Assembly: GCA_963678705.1 (NCBI GenBank)
Contig: OY783211.1
Location: 14,460,603 to 14,524,602 of the forward strand
Source: Panorpa germanica
Lineage: Eukaryota > Arthropoda > Insecta > Mecoptera > Panorpidae
Reading direction: 5' to 3'
DNA: 64,000 bases
The stretch's first letter is position 1; each line of letters opens with the position of its first letter. The notes below the pieces were generated by a model. That model was not told the origin of the DNA, made no database searches, and saw only the letters and a list, made by a program, of their open reading frames with translations. This document shows, piece by piece, positions 1 to 11,239 of this stretch. Position numbers and translations under genes: made by a program.

Positions 1-1989
1 ACCCTAAGGCTTTTTGCCTGTGGCATGTAGAAATTTAGTCTCCGACAAACCTTCGTGGGGTAAACACGTTTATGAAATATTATACATATACATATTATAT
101 ATTTATACATTTCTATTATGTTTGGTGATACATAAATGATTTCATTTTCGTTTTAAAAATAAGTAAAACAGTTTTAATTTAAAGTTTCTTTAAGTTGTCA
201 CTATTTACGGTTACTCTTATTCTTTATTCTTAAGTTGGAATTTTTATAACAGAACTGTCAAACTTTTTGATGTGACTTCGTTGTCTTATTATATTAACAA
301 GTAATTATATTTTAATTATATAAAATAACAATATGTGTTTCGGTACAATATAAATAAATAACGTCGCGTTACTTTAGCATTATGGTGATCAAGTATTTCA
401 ATAAAATATAACTTAAAAACTGACTGTAAATATCTAAAGACGATAAACATTTGAGGTTAAGTGAAACAAATTAAATTTTTAAGTGAATCTTTGTGCTTGT
501 CTTGTGTTATTAAATAATTTATTCAACTTTAAATCAGGTTTGTACCTTTTGTAATATAATACTTTTAATAATTATAACTCTGCTTTATAATACAATACAA
601 TTGAAATGTCAAACCAATTTGTATGTCTGTGTCATAGCATGTAAGTTGGAAATGTAAACACAATATGTTGCATAATGTTATTAATATGTTCGACTTCTTA
701 ATTACTTAAATGAAACATTTTTATAATTGAAACGCGAAAGAGTTTTTGTTGTAAAGCTAACTTCAAAAATAATGCTTTAAAGTAAGAGTGCATTACCGTC
801 GGGACATGTTTTGACAGGTAGTCAATTTGAATGATGTTGCCAAGGTCTTTATTAAATCAAATATGAAACGGCAACTTTATTTTTAACATAGAGTATTGTT
901 TTTACTTATGTATTCAATTATAGCAATTAGTTGGTTTACATTGAAGCAATTGTGTTATTATATAAAGCTAGGTTATGTTGTTATTGTAGTTGTGGATTAT
1001 TTGTGGTATATTTCTGATTGTTTGGATTGATGATCTGAATGGTAGATAATAGTGTCAGGTGTTTGGCCTTGAAAAATGAACAACCATTATATCAAATTCA
1101 AAAAAATGATACCCACATGTTAGTCAGAGATTTTTTTTACCTGGAAAGAATTAAATTAGTGAATCTGATTAGTGAGCTTTGTACTGAACATGATTTTTGT
1201 ACCCCATACATAAACAACAGAAATTAAAAATTATAGAGGTTAAGTAGAAGTAGATGACAGATAAAGACATTTTTGCTTAATATGGTTTCATTTTCATTTT
1301 TCAACTTCTCATTAGACAAGTGTCCTGTACTACTAGTTTTACACTTGCTAGCTTATTTTAAGCTAATTAAGGTGTTACATGAAAAAAAGGTAACATTAGA
1401 AAGAATATTCCAATAGTAACCCTGGTTAAACCGACGGGTTTTGACAGATTATTTTCTTTATTTTTTCTACATCTTTTAGCAAAAATAATTTTCTTCTATC
1501 TATGTGGTAAAGAACCTTAGCAATTTCGTTCTTTCATTTTTTAAATAATTAGGCAAAATAGTAGTTATCGTTTTCCAAAATAATTAGCTGCTTGTAAAAT
1601 GTGGTTCAATTGTAAAAACTCTTCCACTCTAATATTTGTTTAAAATAAACAACCCCCTTAGCAAGGCTTTATCAATTATGAATCTATTTATTTAATATTT
1701 TAATATAATGTTAAACATGCATTAACTTTCATTACAAACTTGCCACGCTTACTAATAGTACGCTGTAGAATCAACTGTTTCACAAGCTCATTTCTTTGTA
1801 ACTGTTACCTCCATACTCGCCTGATTTAAATTCCGTGGATTTTCAATTTTCTAAAAGTATTTTATTAAAAATTTAGCTTAGTATTTATCATTTTCCATGT
1901 TTGTTTCTGCTTTATCTCTTTTGTTTGAAGTTTCTAACTATGTAGACATGTAATAACAAATATTTTTTTAACATCTGTTATTCTTTCAG
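1..1989. other. AT-rich stretch without recognised gene
   Basis: I see no RNA gene or recognisable protein here. A 62-codon ATG frame at 1039-1227 has ordinary composition but no recognised motif, and its flanks show no promoter or splice context that I can defend. Confidence 0.5.
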
Positions 1990-2073
1990 CTGATGTTCGT
2001 TGTATATTTTGGGCAACAACTCATCGTCTGCTAGATGTCTTTCCTGGCAACTCTCGACGCAAATGCCTGGCAG
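1990..2073 (+). CDS. Candidate internal exon, 84 bp
   Basis: The segment is preceded by a pyrimidine-rich acceptor (ttattctttcag) and followed by a consensus-like donor (CAG then gtcagt). Its length is 28 codons exactly. Only the frame starting at base 1992 is open: it reads D-V-R-C-I-F-W-A-T-T-H-R-L-L and continues through the donor, and the other two frames have stops. It is richer in GC than the surrounding intron-like sequence. I do not recognise the peptide. It could be an internal coding exon of a gene on the plus strand or a transcribed UTR exon; no partner exon was identified within the window. Confidence 0.4.
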
Positions 2074-2840
2074 GTCAGTTCAATTAATTTGTATCATCTA
2101 CCTTCAAATCCATCAACACCTAACCCGTAACTCTTTCAGACTAATAACATATTGTTGATTATTGATTATTTGCTGTTATTTCCGTTATGTGTCACATAAA
2201 TTATAAATCTATTATAGCTGTCAGTTAGTTAGTTCTTGCGCTGTTCTTCACGGCTCTCATGACGGAGCTCCTGAAGGTTTTCTATCGAATGAGAACGACG
2301 GGAGGGCAGTGAGACGGACTGTAGTTAAGATGGTTAAATACTTATGTGTTAAACGCCTTCCAGCTTATTTTATCTGCTGCTTAAATTTAAATTAGAAATT
2401 GATACACTCGAACTTTAAAATTATCTCATATTTTCGAATTTAGAGTAGACATAGGTGGTAAATTACTTCACCCTATATAAATATAATATCACAGCTGATC
2501 TGACATTTACTTACCTCTATTTCCGTCTACAATAACATTTCCGATTTTCATAGAAACTGAGTCGGGTCAGTTTGTTACCGGTAGACTCACAGCCGCCGCG
2601 CCACCGTCGTTTCCGCCAGACTATTCGTTTATACACTTCATTTGCTCCGGGTCTAATATAATTTTAAATGTTTTGTTGGGGTTACTTTCTACCGGTAGTG
2701 GAATAAACTCTATGAAACTTGCTAGTTATTAAGAAAAAATAAATTTATGAAGATAATTAGAAAGAAATTATTTGAAACTTATTTGTTGATGGATTTATTA
2801 TATTACAAGCAATGGCGGCTGGCTACGAGAATTGGTATAG
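2074..2840. other. No gene seen
   Basis: Intron-like or intergenic sequence after the candidate exon. Two GC-richer patches near 2220-2310 and 2570-2620 have no open frame or motif I can name. Confidence 0.4.
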
Positions 2841-3049
2841 TCCAAATTACGAAAGTTCGGCGGCGTCTTATACTTAAAAGAGGTTATAATAGCGGTATAA
2901 ATCTATAATACGATAATGAATGTTATCTTATTCGTTTTTATATACATTATAGAAAAATACGTAAGTCTGTGCTTTTTAGTTATATCGGCAGCTTATACGC
3001 CACAACTTGTTTTAAGTATGAGTCGCCGCCGAACTCTCGTAATTTAAAC
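2841..3049. repeat. Foldback (inverted repeat) element with CG-rich arms
   Basis: The left arm core at 2844-2879 (AAATTACGAAAGTTCGGCGG and onward) pairs with the right arm at 3010-3046, with only a few mismatches over about 36 bp. Weaker complementarity continues inward on both sides (about 2880-2905 with 2985-3009), around a central spacer of about 80 bp. The arms contain GTTCGGCGGCG, unusual in this AT-rich setting. A small foldback MITE is the simplest reading; no target duplication was confirmed. Confidence 0.6.
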
Positions 3050-3051
3050 CC

Positions 3052-4379
3052 TTTATTAACTTATAGAGAATTATGTCTTAAAGTTGCAATAAAACGACAT
3101 TTTCTTATTAATAATTTAATTTTTTATATATTAAATCAATCCGACGACTTTTAACCGCGGCGAAATGGTCAATGGTCATGTCATGTTATTTCAGCAAGCC
3201 CCGGTAATCTTCATTCTCGTGTGGTGCACGGATAACGCCGGATTCTTTATATAGCTTGCACTAAGTATCTTCTGTCTCACGCGCTATGCGATGTAACGCT
3301 TACTCCATAGTAGTTTTATTGAGCAGCTACATTCTAGCGAAAATAAGTTTTAATTAATTTGGCATAGGGATTAAGTTGATTCCTTGCAACTTCCTAAGTA
3401 TAAAGTCACTGATTCTCTTTTCTTGTTTCATGTTATAAATATTTAGTAATGGAAATCTCTAAAATTTAGTTCTTATTACTTATTAATACCCCTCTCTTTG
3501 AAAAATTGATAATTGTTCTTGTATTATTATTCTATTGGATTAAGAATTAGTTTCACGTACGGAGCGCACCGGCTGCATGTTCCTAAACCCTGACCCGACC
3601 AACTATCACCTGCAATATCTCACAAACAACCACTAATAGTTTTATGTGGATAAACGATGTATAATTTTTATTGCACTAAAACAAAACACAATGGATTACA
3701 CGAACTAAGAACAACGGACATCAAATATTTCGATCATGTGCGGTACAAAGCGCACAAACACACACGGTACGGAACGCTGGTGGAGTGGTGCGTTGAGTTT
3801 TGTCTTTACCTTCTTCTTGTGATGCTTTTCCATGCAACGTCTTCAAATCATGATTCAAATGCTCATCCTAAAGCAATAAACTTTTCTATATAAGACGATG
3901 TATATGCATATCTATAGGGTTGTAGTTTAAATTAAGTTAAAAAATAGCTAATTTTTAGTTGAATAAAATGTGTATCGTATAAGCAAACTAAGACCACTCG
4001 TTATCTAGTTTTTTATGGGTTTGTTTCCATTTACTTCTCTAGTTTGTGCGTTTACATTTATATTTAAAGTCCAAAGAAGTCTAAGCACCCCGCTGGACTT
4101 TACCCGTGCCCGATACGAAACGATGGGCCGGCTAGGGCATTTACAATCGTAATGTTTATCATAATAGTAATAGAATGACAAAATTTTATGGTAACTTTGT
4201 TATGATTCCAAAACAATACTCTCGGTATAAATTAAATTGAGTAACACCTATTGATAATTTGTTTAAAACATATGAAGCCATCCGAGAAAAATACAATTTT
4301 AAACGACAATTGCCTGCAATTGTCATGGTAAAAGTGAAAATTTCTCTCTGAGACGTATTTTATCAATTATTAATAACAT
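3052..4379. other. No gene seen
   Basis: Includes a 78-codon frame at 3657-3893 without recognisable features. The region looks non-coding. Confidence 0.4.
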
Positions 4380-4675
4380 ATCACTTAATAAGTACATAGT
4401 TTGGCATATAGATGGCGCCACTATTAACAAATCTATTAGATTTTTAGATAGTACTAGCCTTCAAACAATATGTGTCAAAATTTCATAACATTTCACCAAT
4501 TAGTTTACGAGGTGCAGTGGTTTTAATGATGCTACTTTTGTTATTTTAAAACAATGGAATAATCTGAATTTCATGTGTTAATAAAGCATTGCTTTTTAAT
4601 TAGAAAAAATGCCGTTGAACCAAAGTAATGGTTTGATTACCCAAGAAATGAACCGCCGTAAAGTAGTGAATATAA
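4380..4675 (+). pseudogene. Mariner transposon 5' fragment with start of transposase
   Basis: The ATG at 4554-4556 opens a frame that, after an early TAA at codon 3, reads E-F-H-V-L-I-K-H-C-F-L-I-R-K-N and then hits stops. This matches the N-terminus of insect mariner-type transposases (pattern F-R-V-L-I-K-H-C-F-L, then K-N-T). The preceding 170 bp, with an atagatggcgccactatt motif, is shared in inverse orientation with 14480-14690, which marks it as mariner 5' sequence rather than host DNA. The remainder of the transposase is absent. It is a dead fragment: two or more stops and only about 35 codons. Confidence 0.7.
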
Positions 4676-5725
4676 TGTAAAAATGCTGATAAGTGGACGT
4701 TTACCATAATGAAATAAAATGTTAACTATATGGTAAATAAAATAAAGTGTTGGATCCATTTTTCTATGATTTACAGAACCGTTGTATTTTTTATTATGAA
4801 TGTACTCAGAATACATACTGAATAAAGAATTTTTTGTTGTCAAGTTTTATGTTTTAGTTTTAAAGAAAATTAGGGTTTGCATACTTCTTAAACACAAAAC
4901 CAAAACTAATGCAAAAAACGACTGCGTCTATTTCCATATGCTATACTATGTTTGTAACTAAATTTAAGTAAAATAGTAGGTGTAAATAATAAATGTAACA
5001 AGGGTTTACCGTACAAGTTTATGGAAATGAATACTAAGACAATAACAATAATTCAAGTGATTATCTTAAACTTAACAATTACCAGTTGAGCACTCCTGTT
5101 ACAAATAAAAACAACATCCTGTACAATAACAACCCGTTCCGACTGCGCCACTGAATCAGTCATTGTTTTGCTTATTTCCTATTCCTTTTGTTGTAGTTTT
5201 ACATGTTCTTACTTCACTCGCGTTTTATTTTTTTGTCTTCATAATATACATGTCAAGAATTTTATAGAGCTCAACTAATTTGAAAATTTACAAAAAAAGA
5301 TTTTTATGTTTTAACATTTCTTCTTACAAGTTAATTAAAGATTATGCCCCGTGTCATATCGTGTCACGTGTGACTTTGTTAAATTACTTTTTTAAATATA
5401 TTTTACTCATGTTCATCCATTTTTTTTGTTGTGTTTAGCGCTTATGACTCAGTTTCGAACTTTAGATTATAGTCGGCTACAGTCAGAGCGCACAGAAAAT
5501 TTGATCTGGAATATCACTCTCTCGATTTCTTCTCGTTTTCGTTCTTCAGAATCAGAGAAACTCGAAAAAGACGCTTTCGGCGCACAAATGTTACGCGGTC
5601 CGTCGCTTTACTTATGATCGTTACTTCTGGTGCAGATGATGGCACAAATATTATCATAAGTTGTAATTCCACTTATAATATTTCTTTTCAAATACAATAT
5701 AAACTGTCTTTCAAGAAGAGGTGTC
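4676..5725. other. No gene seen
   Basis: AT-rich. Short frames such as 5426-5617 lack any recognised motif. Confidence 0.4.
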
Positions 5726-5880
5726 CTTTAAATCAACAGGAGCCCTAATATTTCCGTGAAAAGTGCTGATATTTTTATTTTAATGCAAAGTACAAACACT
5801 AAGGTTAATGAGAGAACACAACATCTATCAAATATAGCTGCAATGACGGTTGCGAAATTTTAAATGACCCTATAAAATGG
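5726..5880. repeat. Dispersed repeat, copy A
   Basis: This segment (tttaaatcaacag ... gcaatgac) is a diverged copy of 61050-61205 in the same orientation, with recognisable blocks such as aacacaa.atct and gcaatgac. It carries no coding content. The family is unknown. Confidence 0.5.
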
Positions 5881-5907
5881 TACGCTTCTTTATACTTACT
5901 GTTATTT

Positions 5908-6264
5908 AGTCCGTCTGCACACGGATCGACTGATTGCAAATTAGCCGCGCAACGAAGTTTCCAACGAAAACGATTAATTTTTAACAATAGCATAATAGGG
6001 GATTTTATTGTGTCGTATTATAAGATATGTATTTAAATACTTTCAAAAAGTATTTGTGCACATTGTTCACCATCAAAAGCATGCAACGTAATTGCCCTGT
6101 GACCCAGAAACACAGTCGCTCAAAACGTGGTCATAACCAATTTGAAATCAGTTTAGTTTCGTTCGTACCGTATGCGTTCTCTCACTAACAACACAGTTGC
6201 ATTCCCATTCGGTTCGGGGCTCGCGTTTGAAATCAATCGACTCATCTGCGGACGGCCTTATTGT
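5908..6264. repeat. Possible MITE with about 40-bp imperfect terminal inverted repeats
   Basis: The left end (CCGTCTGCACACGGATCGAC, starting near 5911) is an imperfect inverted match to the right end at about 6225-6262 (plus strand tcgactcatctgcggacgg). CCGTC.GCA near the ends resembles hAT-type MITE termini, but no 8-bp target duplication was found. A chance or decayed foldback is possible. Confidence 0.35.
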
Positions 6265-6922
6265 TTAGCAGCATTAAGTTTCCTACACTCCGTTGACGTT
6301 GCACAAATTAATTTCTTCGTAACAGTGTCAATTTTGGAGTTAAAAATGAGTAAGGGTTGTCATAAAAAAATAAAATTGTGTGGAAATGTTAAAGTTAGTC
6401 GCGTGGTCACCTTTAAGTAGCGTGCAACGAATTCATCAGATGCAATAATCCTTTCTACAGGTTGCCATATCAAAAAGTGACATGTTTTTCATAAAATTTA
6501 TTGTAATATGAACATTATCTTAAAGTATTAAATAAATAGATTCATAATTGACGAAACTACAACATTTTTGATTGGTGAGCTCCGAATTCAATTTCAGCTT
6601 TAACTATTCTTACTTATATAATAGATTTTCATTTGTATGGCTAAGGTTTGTTAATAAATTGAAATTCAATCAAATTCTGCGGTAATTTTCGGTAATCCGC
6701 TGTTCGCCATTTCACCAGTTGGTCATTGATTTGTTGCAAATACCAAAAGTAATAAGACACGTGCATTAGAGCACGGTTAATTAACTGTTAAGTTTTAAAG
6801 TCGAACGTTTTATGCATGTTATTATTCTGATTAGTAGTACAGTCACGTTCATAAACGCGCTCGACGTTCTTTGGACGCGCATGTGGTCAAGAACCATGAA
6901 GTCATCCATTAACCTCTTCAAA
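6265..6922. other. No gene seen
   Basis: Spacer between the small repeats and the copia element. Nothing recognised. Confidence 0.4.
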
Positions 6923-6927
6923 GGAAT
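6923..6927. other. Target-site duplication of the copia element (left)
   Basis: GGAAT directly abuts the LTR and is repeated at 11235-11239 on the other side. Five base pairs is the usual size for copia elements. Confidence 0.9.
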
Positions 6928-7049
6928 TATAAAGACACGTTAGCAGTTCGCAACAGACTATATTTGACATAAGAAAAAGTTTTTACACAACAGATTACAG
7001 ATGGCGTTACTAGTTACTAAGTAGTGATATTTTGATACCTATTACAATA
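6928..7049 (-). repeat. 3' LTR of the copia element
   Basis: 122 bp, identical base for base to 11113-11234. It lies downstream of RNase H on the minus strand and directly follows the polypurine tract. Confidence 0.93.
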
Positions 7050-7057
7050 CCCCCACT
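7050..7057 (-). other. Polypurine tract of the copia element
   Basis: The minus strand reads AGTGGGGG immediately before the 3' LTR, the expected plus-strand DNA primer position. Confidence 0.8.
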
Positions 7058-7083
7058 TATCAAAATAATCTAAGTACACATGA

Positions 7084-7740
7084 TTACACAGAAACAATGC
7101 CAAGTAAATTCATAAACTTATAATGTTTCAGATGACAAAGACCTTTTGTTAAAATATCTGCAGGCATTTCTTCAGTAGGAATGTACTTAACTTTTACAAA
7201 GTTGTTCTTTACAACATCTCTAATAAAATGACAACGCACATCTATATGCTTGGATCTATTATGACTCTGACTACTCGAGGCTAACTTCAATGCACTTTGG
7301 TTATCACAATACAAATCAATTACATTAAATACATCAGTAATTTCATGCATTAAATTTCTTAGATAAATAGCTTCTCTTGAAGCTTCAGAAAGAGCAGTGT
7401 ATTCCGCCTCAGTACTGGATAATGAAACCGTTTTCTGCTTCCTACTTTGCCAGGAAATGGCAGACCCTGACAACATAAAGCAAAATCCAGTATAGGATTT
7501 TCTATCTAGAGCATCACTTGCCCAATCACTGTCTACAAAACCTTGTAAATTACTATTGTTATTATTGGTATATTTTAAACAATAACTTTTAGTATGCAGT
7601 AAATATCTTAATACACGTTTACAATAATTCCAATGTATGTGACTATAACAACTATTAAATTGACTGAGATAGCTAACACAGTAAGCAATATCTGGTCTTG
7701 TTAATACTGCCAGATACATCAGACTTCCAATAAGTTTTTT
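7084..7740 (-). CDS. Copia pol, RNase H end (downstream of frame break)
   Basis: This frame carries the end of RT (G-S-L-M-Y-L-A-V-L-T-R-P-D-I-A-Y) and the complete copia RNase H: G-F-V-D-S-D-W-A, S-L-S-S-T-E-A-E-Y, L-Y-C-D-N-Q-S-A and a late H-I-D-V-R-C-H segment. RNase H removes the RNA strand during reverse transcription. It is offset by +1 from the upstream pol frame; the break falls at a run of six A near 7737-7742, where copia polyproteins normally run straight through a P-Y-x-x-x-G-S-L motif. The frame opens without a credible start of its own, so it is the tail of a broken polyprotein, ending in a stop at 7084. Confidence 0.9.
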   Translation of the reverse strand, partial: KKLIGSLMYLAVLTRPDIAYCVSYLSQFNSCYSHIHWNYCKRVLRYLLHTKSYCLKYTNNNNSNLQGFVDSDWASDALDRKSYTGFCFMLSGSAISWQSRKQKTVSLSSTEAEYTALSEASREAIYLRNLMHEITDVFNVIDLYCDNQSALKLASSSQSHNRSKHIDVRCHFIRDVVKNNFVKVKYIPTEEMPADILTKGLCHLKHYKFMNLLGIVSV

Positions 7741-10370
7741 GATAAGGAACATCAGGTAAACATTTATCAGATGACTTATCTAAATTCAATTTAGGCTCAA
7801 TCGGAGTACTTTGTGTCTTACAATCAGACATTTGAAATTTAGAAACTAACTGTTCAATATATTGTTGTTGATCTACAGTAATAACATTTTTATTTTTATC
7901 TAAATTTATTCTCATGCCTAAATATTGTCTTACAGGTCCCAAGTCTTTTAACTTAAATTCTGAACCTAATACACTTTTTAATTTATTTGTTTCAAAATCA
8001 TTGTTTGAAAAAATCAAAAAATCATCCACATACAGGGCCACTATCACTTTAATTTTACCAGTTATTTTTGTAAACAAACATGGTTCATATTGACTATTTT
8101 TGAAATCTAATCTACTCAAAACTTCTTTAACTCTTTCATACCATGCCAGGGAAGACTGTTTTAACCCATAAATGGCTTTATTTAATTTTAAGACCTTTCC
8201 CCCACTTTTGTTTACAAAACCTTCAGGTAATGACATATAAATATTTTCTTTCAAAAAACCATTAAGGAAAGCAGTGGTTACATCTAGATGTGTTATACTC
8301 ATTTTCATTTGAACACTAAGTGCAAACAACAATCTTAGAGTAGAATGCCGCACTACCGGTGAAAAGGTATCTGTATAATCAACACCTGGTTTCTGCGAGA
8401 AACCTTTTGCCACTAATCGAGCCCTATACCTTACATTGTTTTCAAAATCATACTTTTTATTTAGCACCCACCTACACTTCACTATTGTCACATCACCTGG
8501 ATGGTCCACAAGCTGCCACGCATCACTGTCCTCAAATGACTGTAATTCATCAGCCATTGCCTGCTTCCACTGCTCCCGATCAGGCCCTTCAAGAGCCTCT
8601 GAGAATACAATCTCCTCCGATGCTGGAACAGTACTGGAAACACATATGTTGCTAATACCATAGCGCTCAGGCTTCTTTCTCTGACGCTTACTTGGCACAT
8701 CTGGCACTTGCTCAGGTATTGATACTGCTTGTTCTGGAACATCTTCAGTGTTTATTTCAGTCAGTGTTTCATTGTCATCAGTATGTAATGAGGAACCTGA
8801 AGAGCAATCTAAAAAATCTGTTTCTGAAACATTATTAGACAGATCCCCCACTGAATCTCTGCTCTCCCCCACTTTATCTTTACTTTCCTCCACTAAATTG
8901 TCGGTAGGATTTTCTTCATTGGATATCCAAATAGCTGACTCTTCACTGACTTCCTTGATAGGTGTTACATCTTCCATCACTATTATATCTCTACTGATCA
9001 TTACAGTGTTCTTAGAAGGATTGTACACACGATAACCTTTAACACCATCACCATATCCAACTAGAATATGTTGTGTAGCTTTCTTGTCCCATTTCAAACG
9101 TTTCTGTTTGGGTACATGCACCATAATTTTGCTTCCAAACAAACGTAGGTGACTTAAGTCTGGTTTTGATCCATACCATAACTCATAAGGTGTTTTATCC
9201 AACCCTGATGCAATCGATCTATTTTTCAAGTACACAGCAGTATTGGCTGCTTCCGCCCAAAATTTCTTATCTAAATTTGCATCATATAGTAAACATTTGG
9301 CTTTCTCAACAACTGTACGATTACTCCTTTCACAAAGTCCATTTTGCTCAGGTGTATAACAATTTGTTTTCTGGTGTATAATTCCAGCTTGCTTCAAATA
9401 GCCTTCAAATTCCTTGTTACAAAATTCTAGTCCATTGTCTGACCTGATCACCTTTATTTTCTTACTCTGTTGATTCTCAACCAATGATTTGAACTCTTTA
9501 AATCTGTTCAAAGCTTCATTCTTTTGCTTCAGAAAATAAATAAAAGTCATGCGACTATAATCATCAACAAATAACAGGAAATAGCGAGCACCACTCAAAG
9601 AACTTGTTTCCATTGGGCCGCAAATATCTGTGTGGATTCTGTGTAAAGTTTCTGTACTCCGCTCACCCACATGAGAAAATGGTAATCTCATTTGTTTTCC
9701 CTCACAACAAGTAGTACATTGTGATTTGGTTATGTCAAGTGAGTTATCATAAGACAAACCATCAACAATACCATTTCTCATTCTGTGCATGTCTTGGCTG
9801 TTTATATGTGCCAGTCTTCTGTGCCATAACTTTGCACTAGCTGTAGTAGCCAACATACAACTTTGTGATTGTAATCTCAACTTATAAATACCATCAGATA
9901 AATCAGCTGTCGCCACCAAAACATTGTTCTTGTCTCTAATATAACAGTTTTTCTTTGTAAATATCACATGATTGCCATTCTGAATGAGCTCACTAACCGA
10001 CAATAGGTTGGTTGTCAGGCTAGGCACACACAACACATCTTTCACTGTTATATTGCATCCAAGTTCAGAAATAATGTCAACTTCTCCGGAACAAACAACT
10101 GGCACTTTTGATTCATTTGCTACAACAATTTCTGGTATACATGGAGTTGTGTTCATGTTCTTTACCCAATCTTTATTTGCTGTTATGTGTGCACTTGCGC
10201 CGGAGTCAACGTACCATTCGTTTTTGTTATACTTTCCGTTTAGGAAAACAACGTTAAACACGCATTTATTTGTGTTTTTCTTCAACATTGGGCACTGATT
10301 TCGATAATGTCCATCCTCTTTACATTTGAAACAAGTGATTGTTTTTGCTGTTGTATCTGCCGCGGTCTTT
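7741..10370 (-). CDS. Copia pol: zinc knuckle, protease, integrase, reverse transcriptase
   Basis: Domains in order on the minus strand, numbered from the upstream limit of the open frame at 10483: zinc knuckle C-F-K-C-K-E-D-G-H-Y-R-N-Q-C (about residues 51-64), aspartic protease with W-Y-V-D-S-G-A-S-A-H (about 91-100), integrase H-H-C-C zinc domain (H-R-R-L-A-H ... C-T-T-C), catalytic core D (H-T-D-I-C-G-P, about 284), D (R-S-D-N-G, about 351) and E (Q-N-G-L-C-E-R-S, about 386), then RT with L-N-G-F-L-K-E and the Y-V-D-D catalytic box near residue 818. All catalytic residues are present. The gag knuckle lying in this frame, separated from gag, shows that the frame break lies upstream of it. 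The coding part ends near 7741 by a second shift into the RNase H frame. Confidence 0.93.
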
Positions 10371-11024
10371 TTTGTTCGACATTGGGTTGCCGCCATATTT
10401 CTTTGGTTTACCGCTGCTGCCAGAATTATATTTATTTCTCGCTGCAAATGCCGCCGTACCGCCAGCTGCACCTTCAAAATCACTGGTTACTTCCATGTCG
10501 AGTAACTTCGACTTTATAGTATCCGCACTTATCGAAATGCCAGAATGTTCTATTGCCATTATCATTGGAGAATAGCGATCAGTCAAACCTGCTAATAATA
10601 ATGATCCGACCCATTCATCTGTTATTGTAAATCCAGTGCCATTTAACTTTTGAGCCGTTTCGATCATTTGTGTGACATAGGTAGTCATCGAATCACAGTT
10701 TTCAAGTCTTATCGAAATCAAATGTCGAAGTAAGGTTATTTTTCTTGAGAAACCGGAGTCATCGAACATGGCTTTCAATTTTGTCCATAATTCTGCCGAG
10801 CTCCTGGTATTCCTTATATGCACGTACAATGCTGGATCGATGGTCAAAATTAGCTTTGCCTTCGTTTTGGAGTCGTCCACTGGCTTAACTTCGAAGTCTG
10901 CACTAGGTTTGATGTACTTTTCCATCCCTTCTAGTACCAACAAGTTTTCGGCCGCGAAACACCACTCATCGTAATTCTCTCTGCCTTTTAGCTTTGGCAC
11001 ACTCGCAATATAGTTCATAGTCAT
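10320..11024 (-). CDS. Copia gag (N-terminal part)
   Basis: The frame starts at ATG 11024 (M-T-M-N-Y-I-A-S-V-P-K-L-K-G-R-E-N-Y), followed by the W-C-F-A-A-E-N copia-gag pattern and an alpha-helical UBN2-type capsid region. It ends in a basic stretch rich in K, N and G just before where a nucleocapsid knuckle should be. The frame is open upstream of 11024 only through a poly-T run, so the ATG is preferred. The knuckle itself sits in the +1 frame (10333 downward). The change of frame probably falls at the six-A run near 10370-10376. Gag would build the virus-like particle. Confidence 0.88.
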   Translation of the reverse strand: MTMNYIASVPKLKGRENYDEWCFAAENLLVLEGMEKYIKPSADFEVKPVDDSKTKAKLILTIDPALYVHIRNTRSSAELWTKLKAMFDDSGFSRKITLLRHLISIRLENCDSMTTYVTQMIETAQKLNGTGFTITDEWVGSLLLAGLTDRYSPMIMAIEHSGISISADTIKSKLLDMEVTSDFEGAAGGTAAFAARNKYNSGSSGKPKKYGGNPMSNKKDRGRYNSKNNHLFQM

Positions 11025-11033
11025 GTTTCCGCG

Positions 11034-11049
11034 AAAAAAAAAAAAAAAA
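11034..11049 (-). repeat. 16-base homopolymer in the copia 5' leader
   Basis: A16 on the plus strand (T16 in element sense) lies 9 bases upstream of the gag ATG. It may be a real tract or an assembly-sensitive homopolymer. Confidence 0.8.
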
Positions 11050-11102
11050 CGTAACAATTTATCTATTTTATACTATAAAATAACTGATAAACCGGTAAAT
11101 TT

Positions 11103-11112
11103 GCCCATAACC
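11103..11112 (-). other. Primer-binding site, half-tRNA initiator-Met type
   Basis: Directly internal to the 5' LTR the minus strand reads GGTTATGGGC. This is complementary to the anticodon-loop part of initiator tRNA-Met (GCCCATAACC), the well-known internal half-tRNA primer of Drosophila copia, instead of a tRNA 3' end. Confidence 0.85.
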
Positions 11113-11234
11113 TATAAAGACACGTTAGCAGTTCGCAACAGACTATATTTGACATAAGAAAAAGTTTTTACACAACAGATTACAGATGGCGTTACTAGTT
11201 ACTAAGTAGTGATATTTTGATACCTATTACAATA
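11113..11234 (-). repeat. 5' LTR of the copia element
   Basis: 122 bp, identical to 6928-7049. Any promoter for the genomic RNA must lie here, transcribing toward lower coordinates. Confidence 0.93.
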
Positions 11235-11239
11235 GGAAT
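11235..11239. other. Target-site duplication of the copia element (right)
   Basis: GGAAT, matching 6923-6927. Confidence 0.9.

Larger units (their letters stand above)
6928..11234 (-). mobile_element. Complete Ty1/copia LTR retrotransposon (4.3 kb)
   Basis: The element is bounded by two identical 122-bp LTRs and a GGAAT 5-bp duplication. On the minus strand the order is LTR, primer-binding site, gag, protease, integrase, reverse transcriptase, RNase H, polypurine tract, LTR. Integrase before RT is the defining order of copia. The LTRs are short and begin TATTG rather than TG, which is atypical. Identical LTRs indicate a recent insertion. The single gag-pol frame expected for copia is interrupted twice (near 10.37 kb and 7.74 kb), each time by a +1 shift next to a run of six A, so this copy as read would not make the full polyprotein unless recoding occurs. 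Confidence 0.95.

Noticed and set aside
8359-10974. Plus-strand frames of 70-104 codons
   Set aside because: Antisense to the copia gag-pol.
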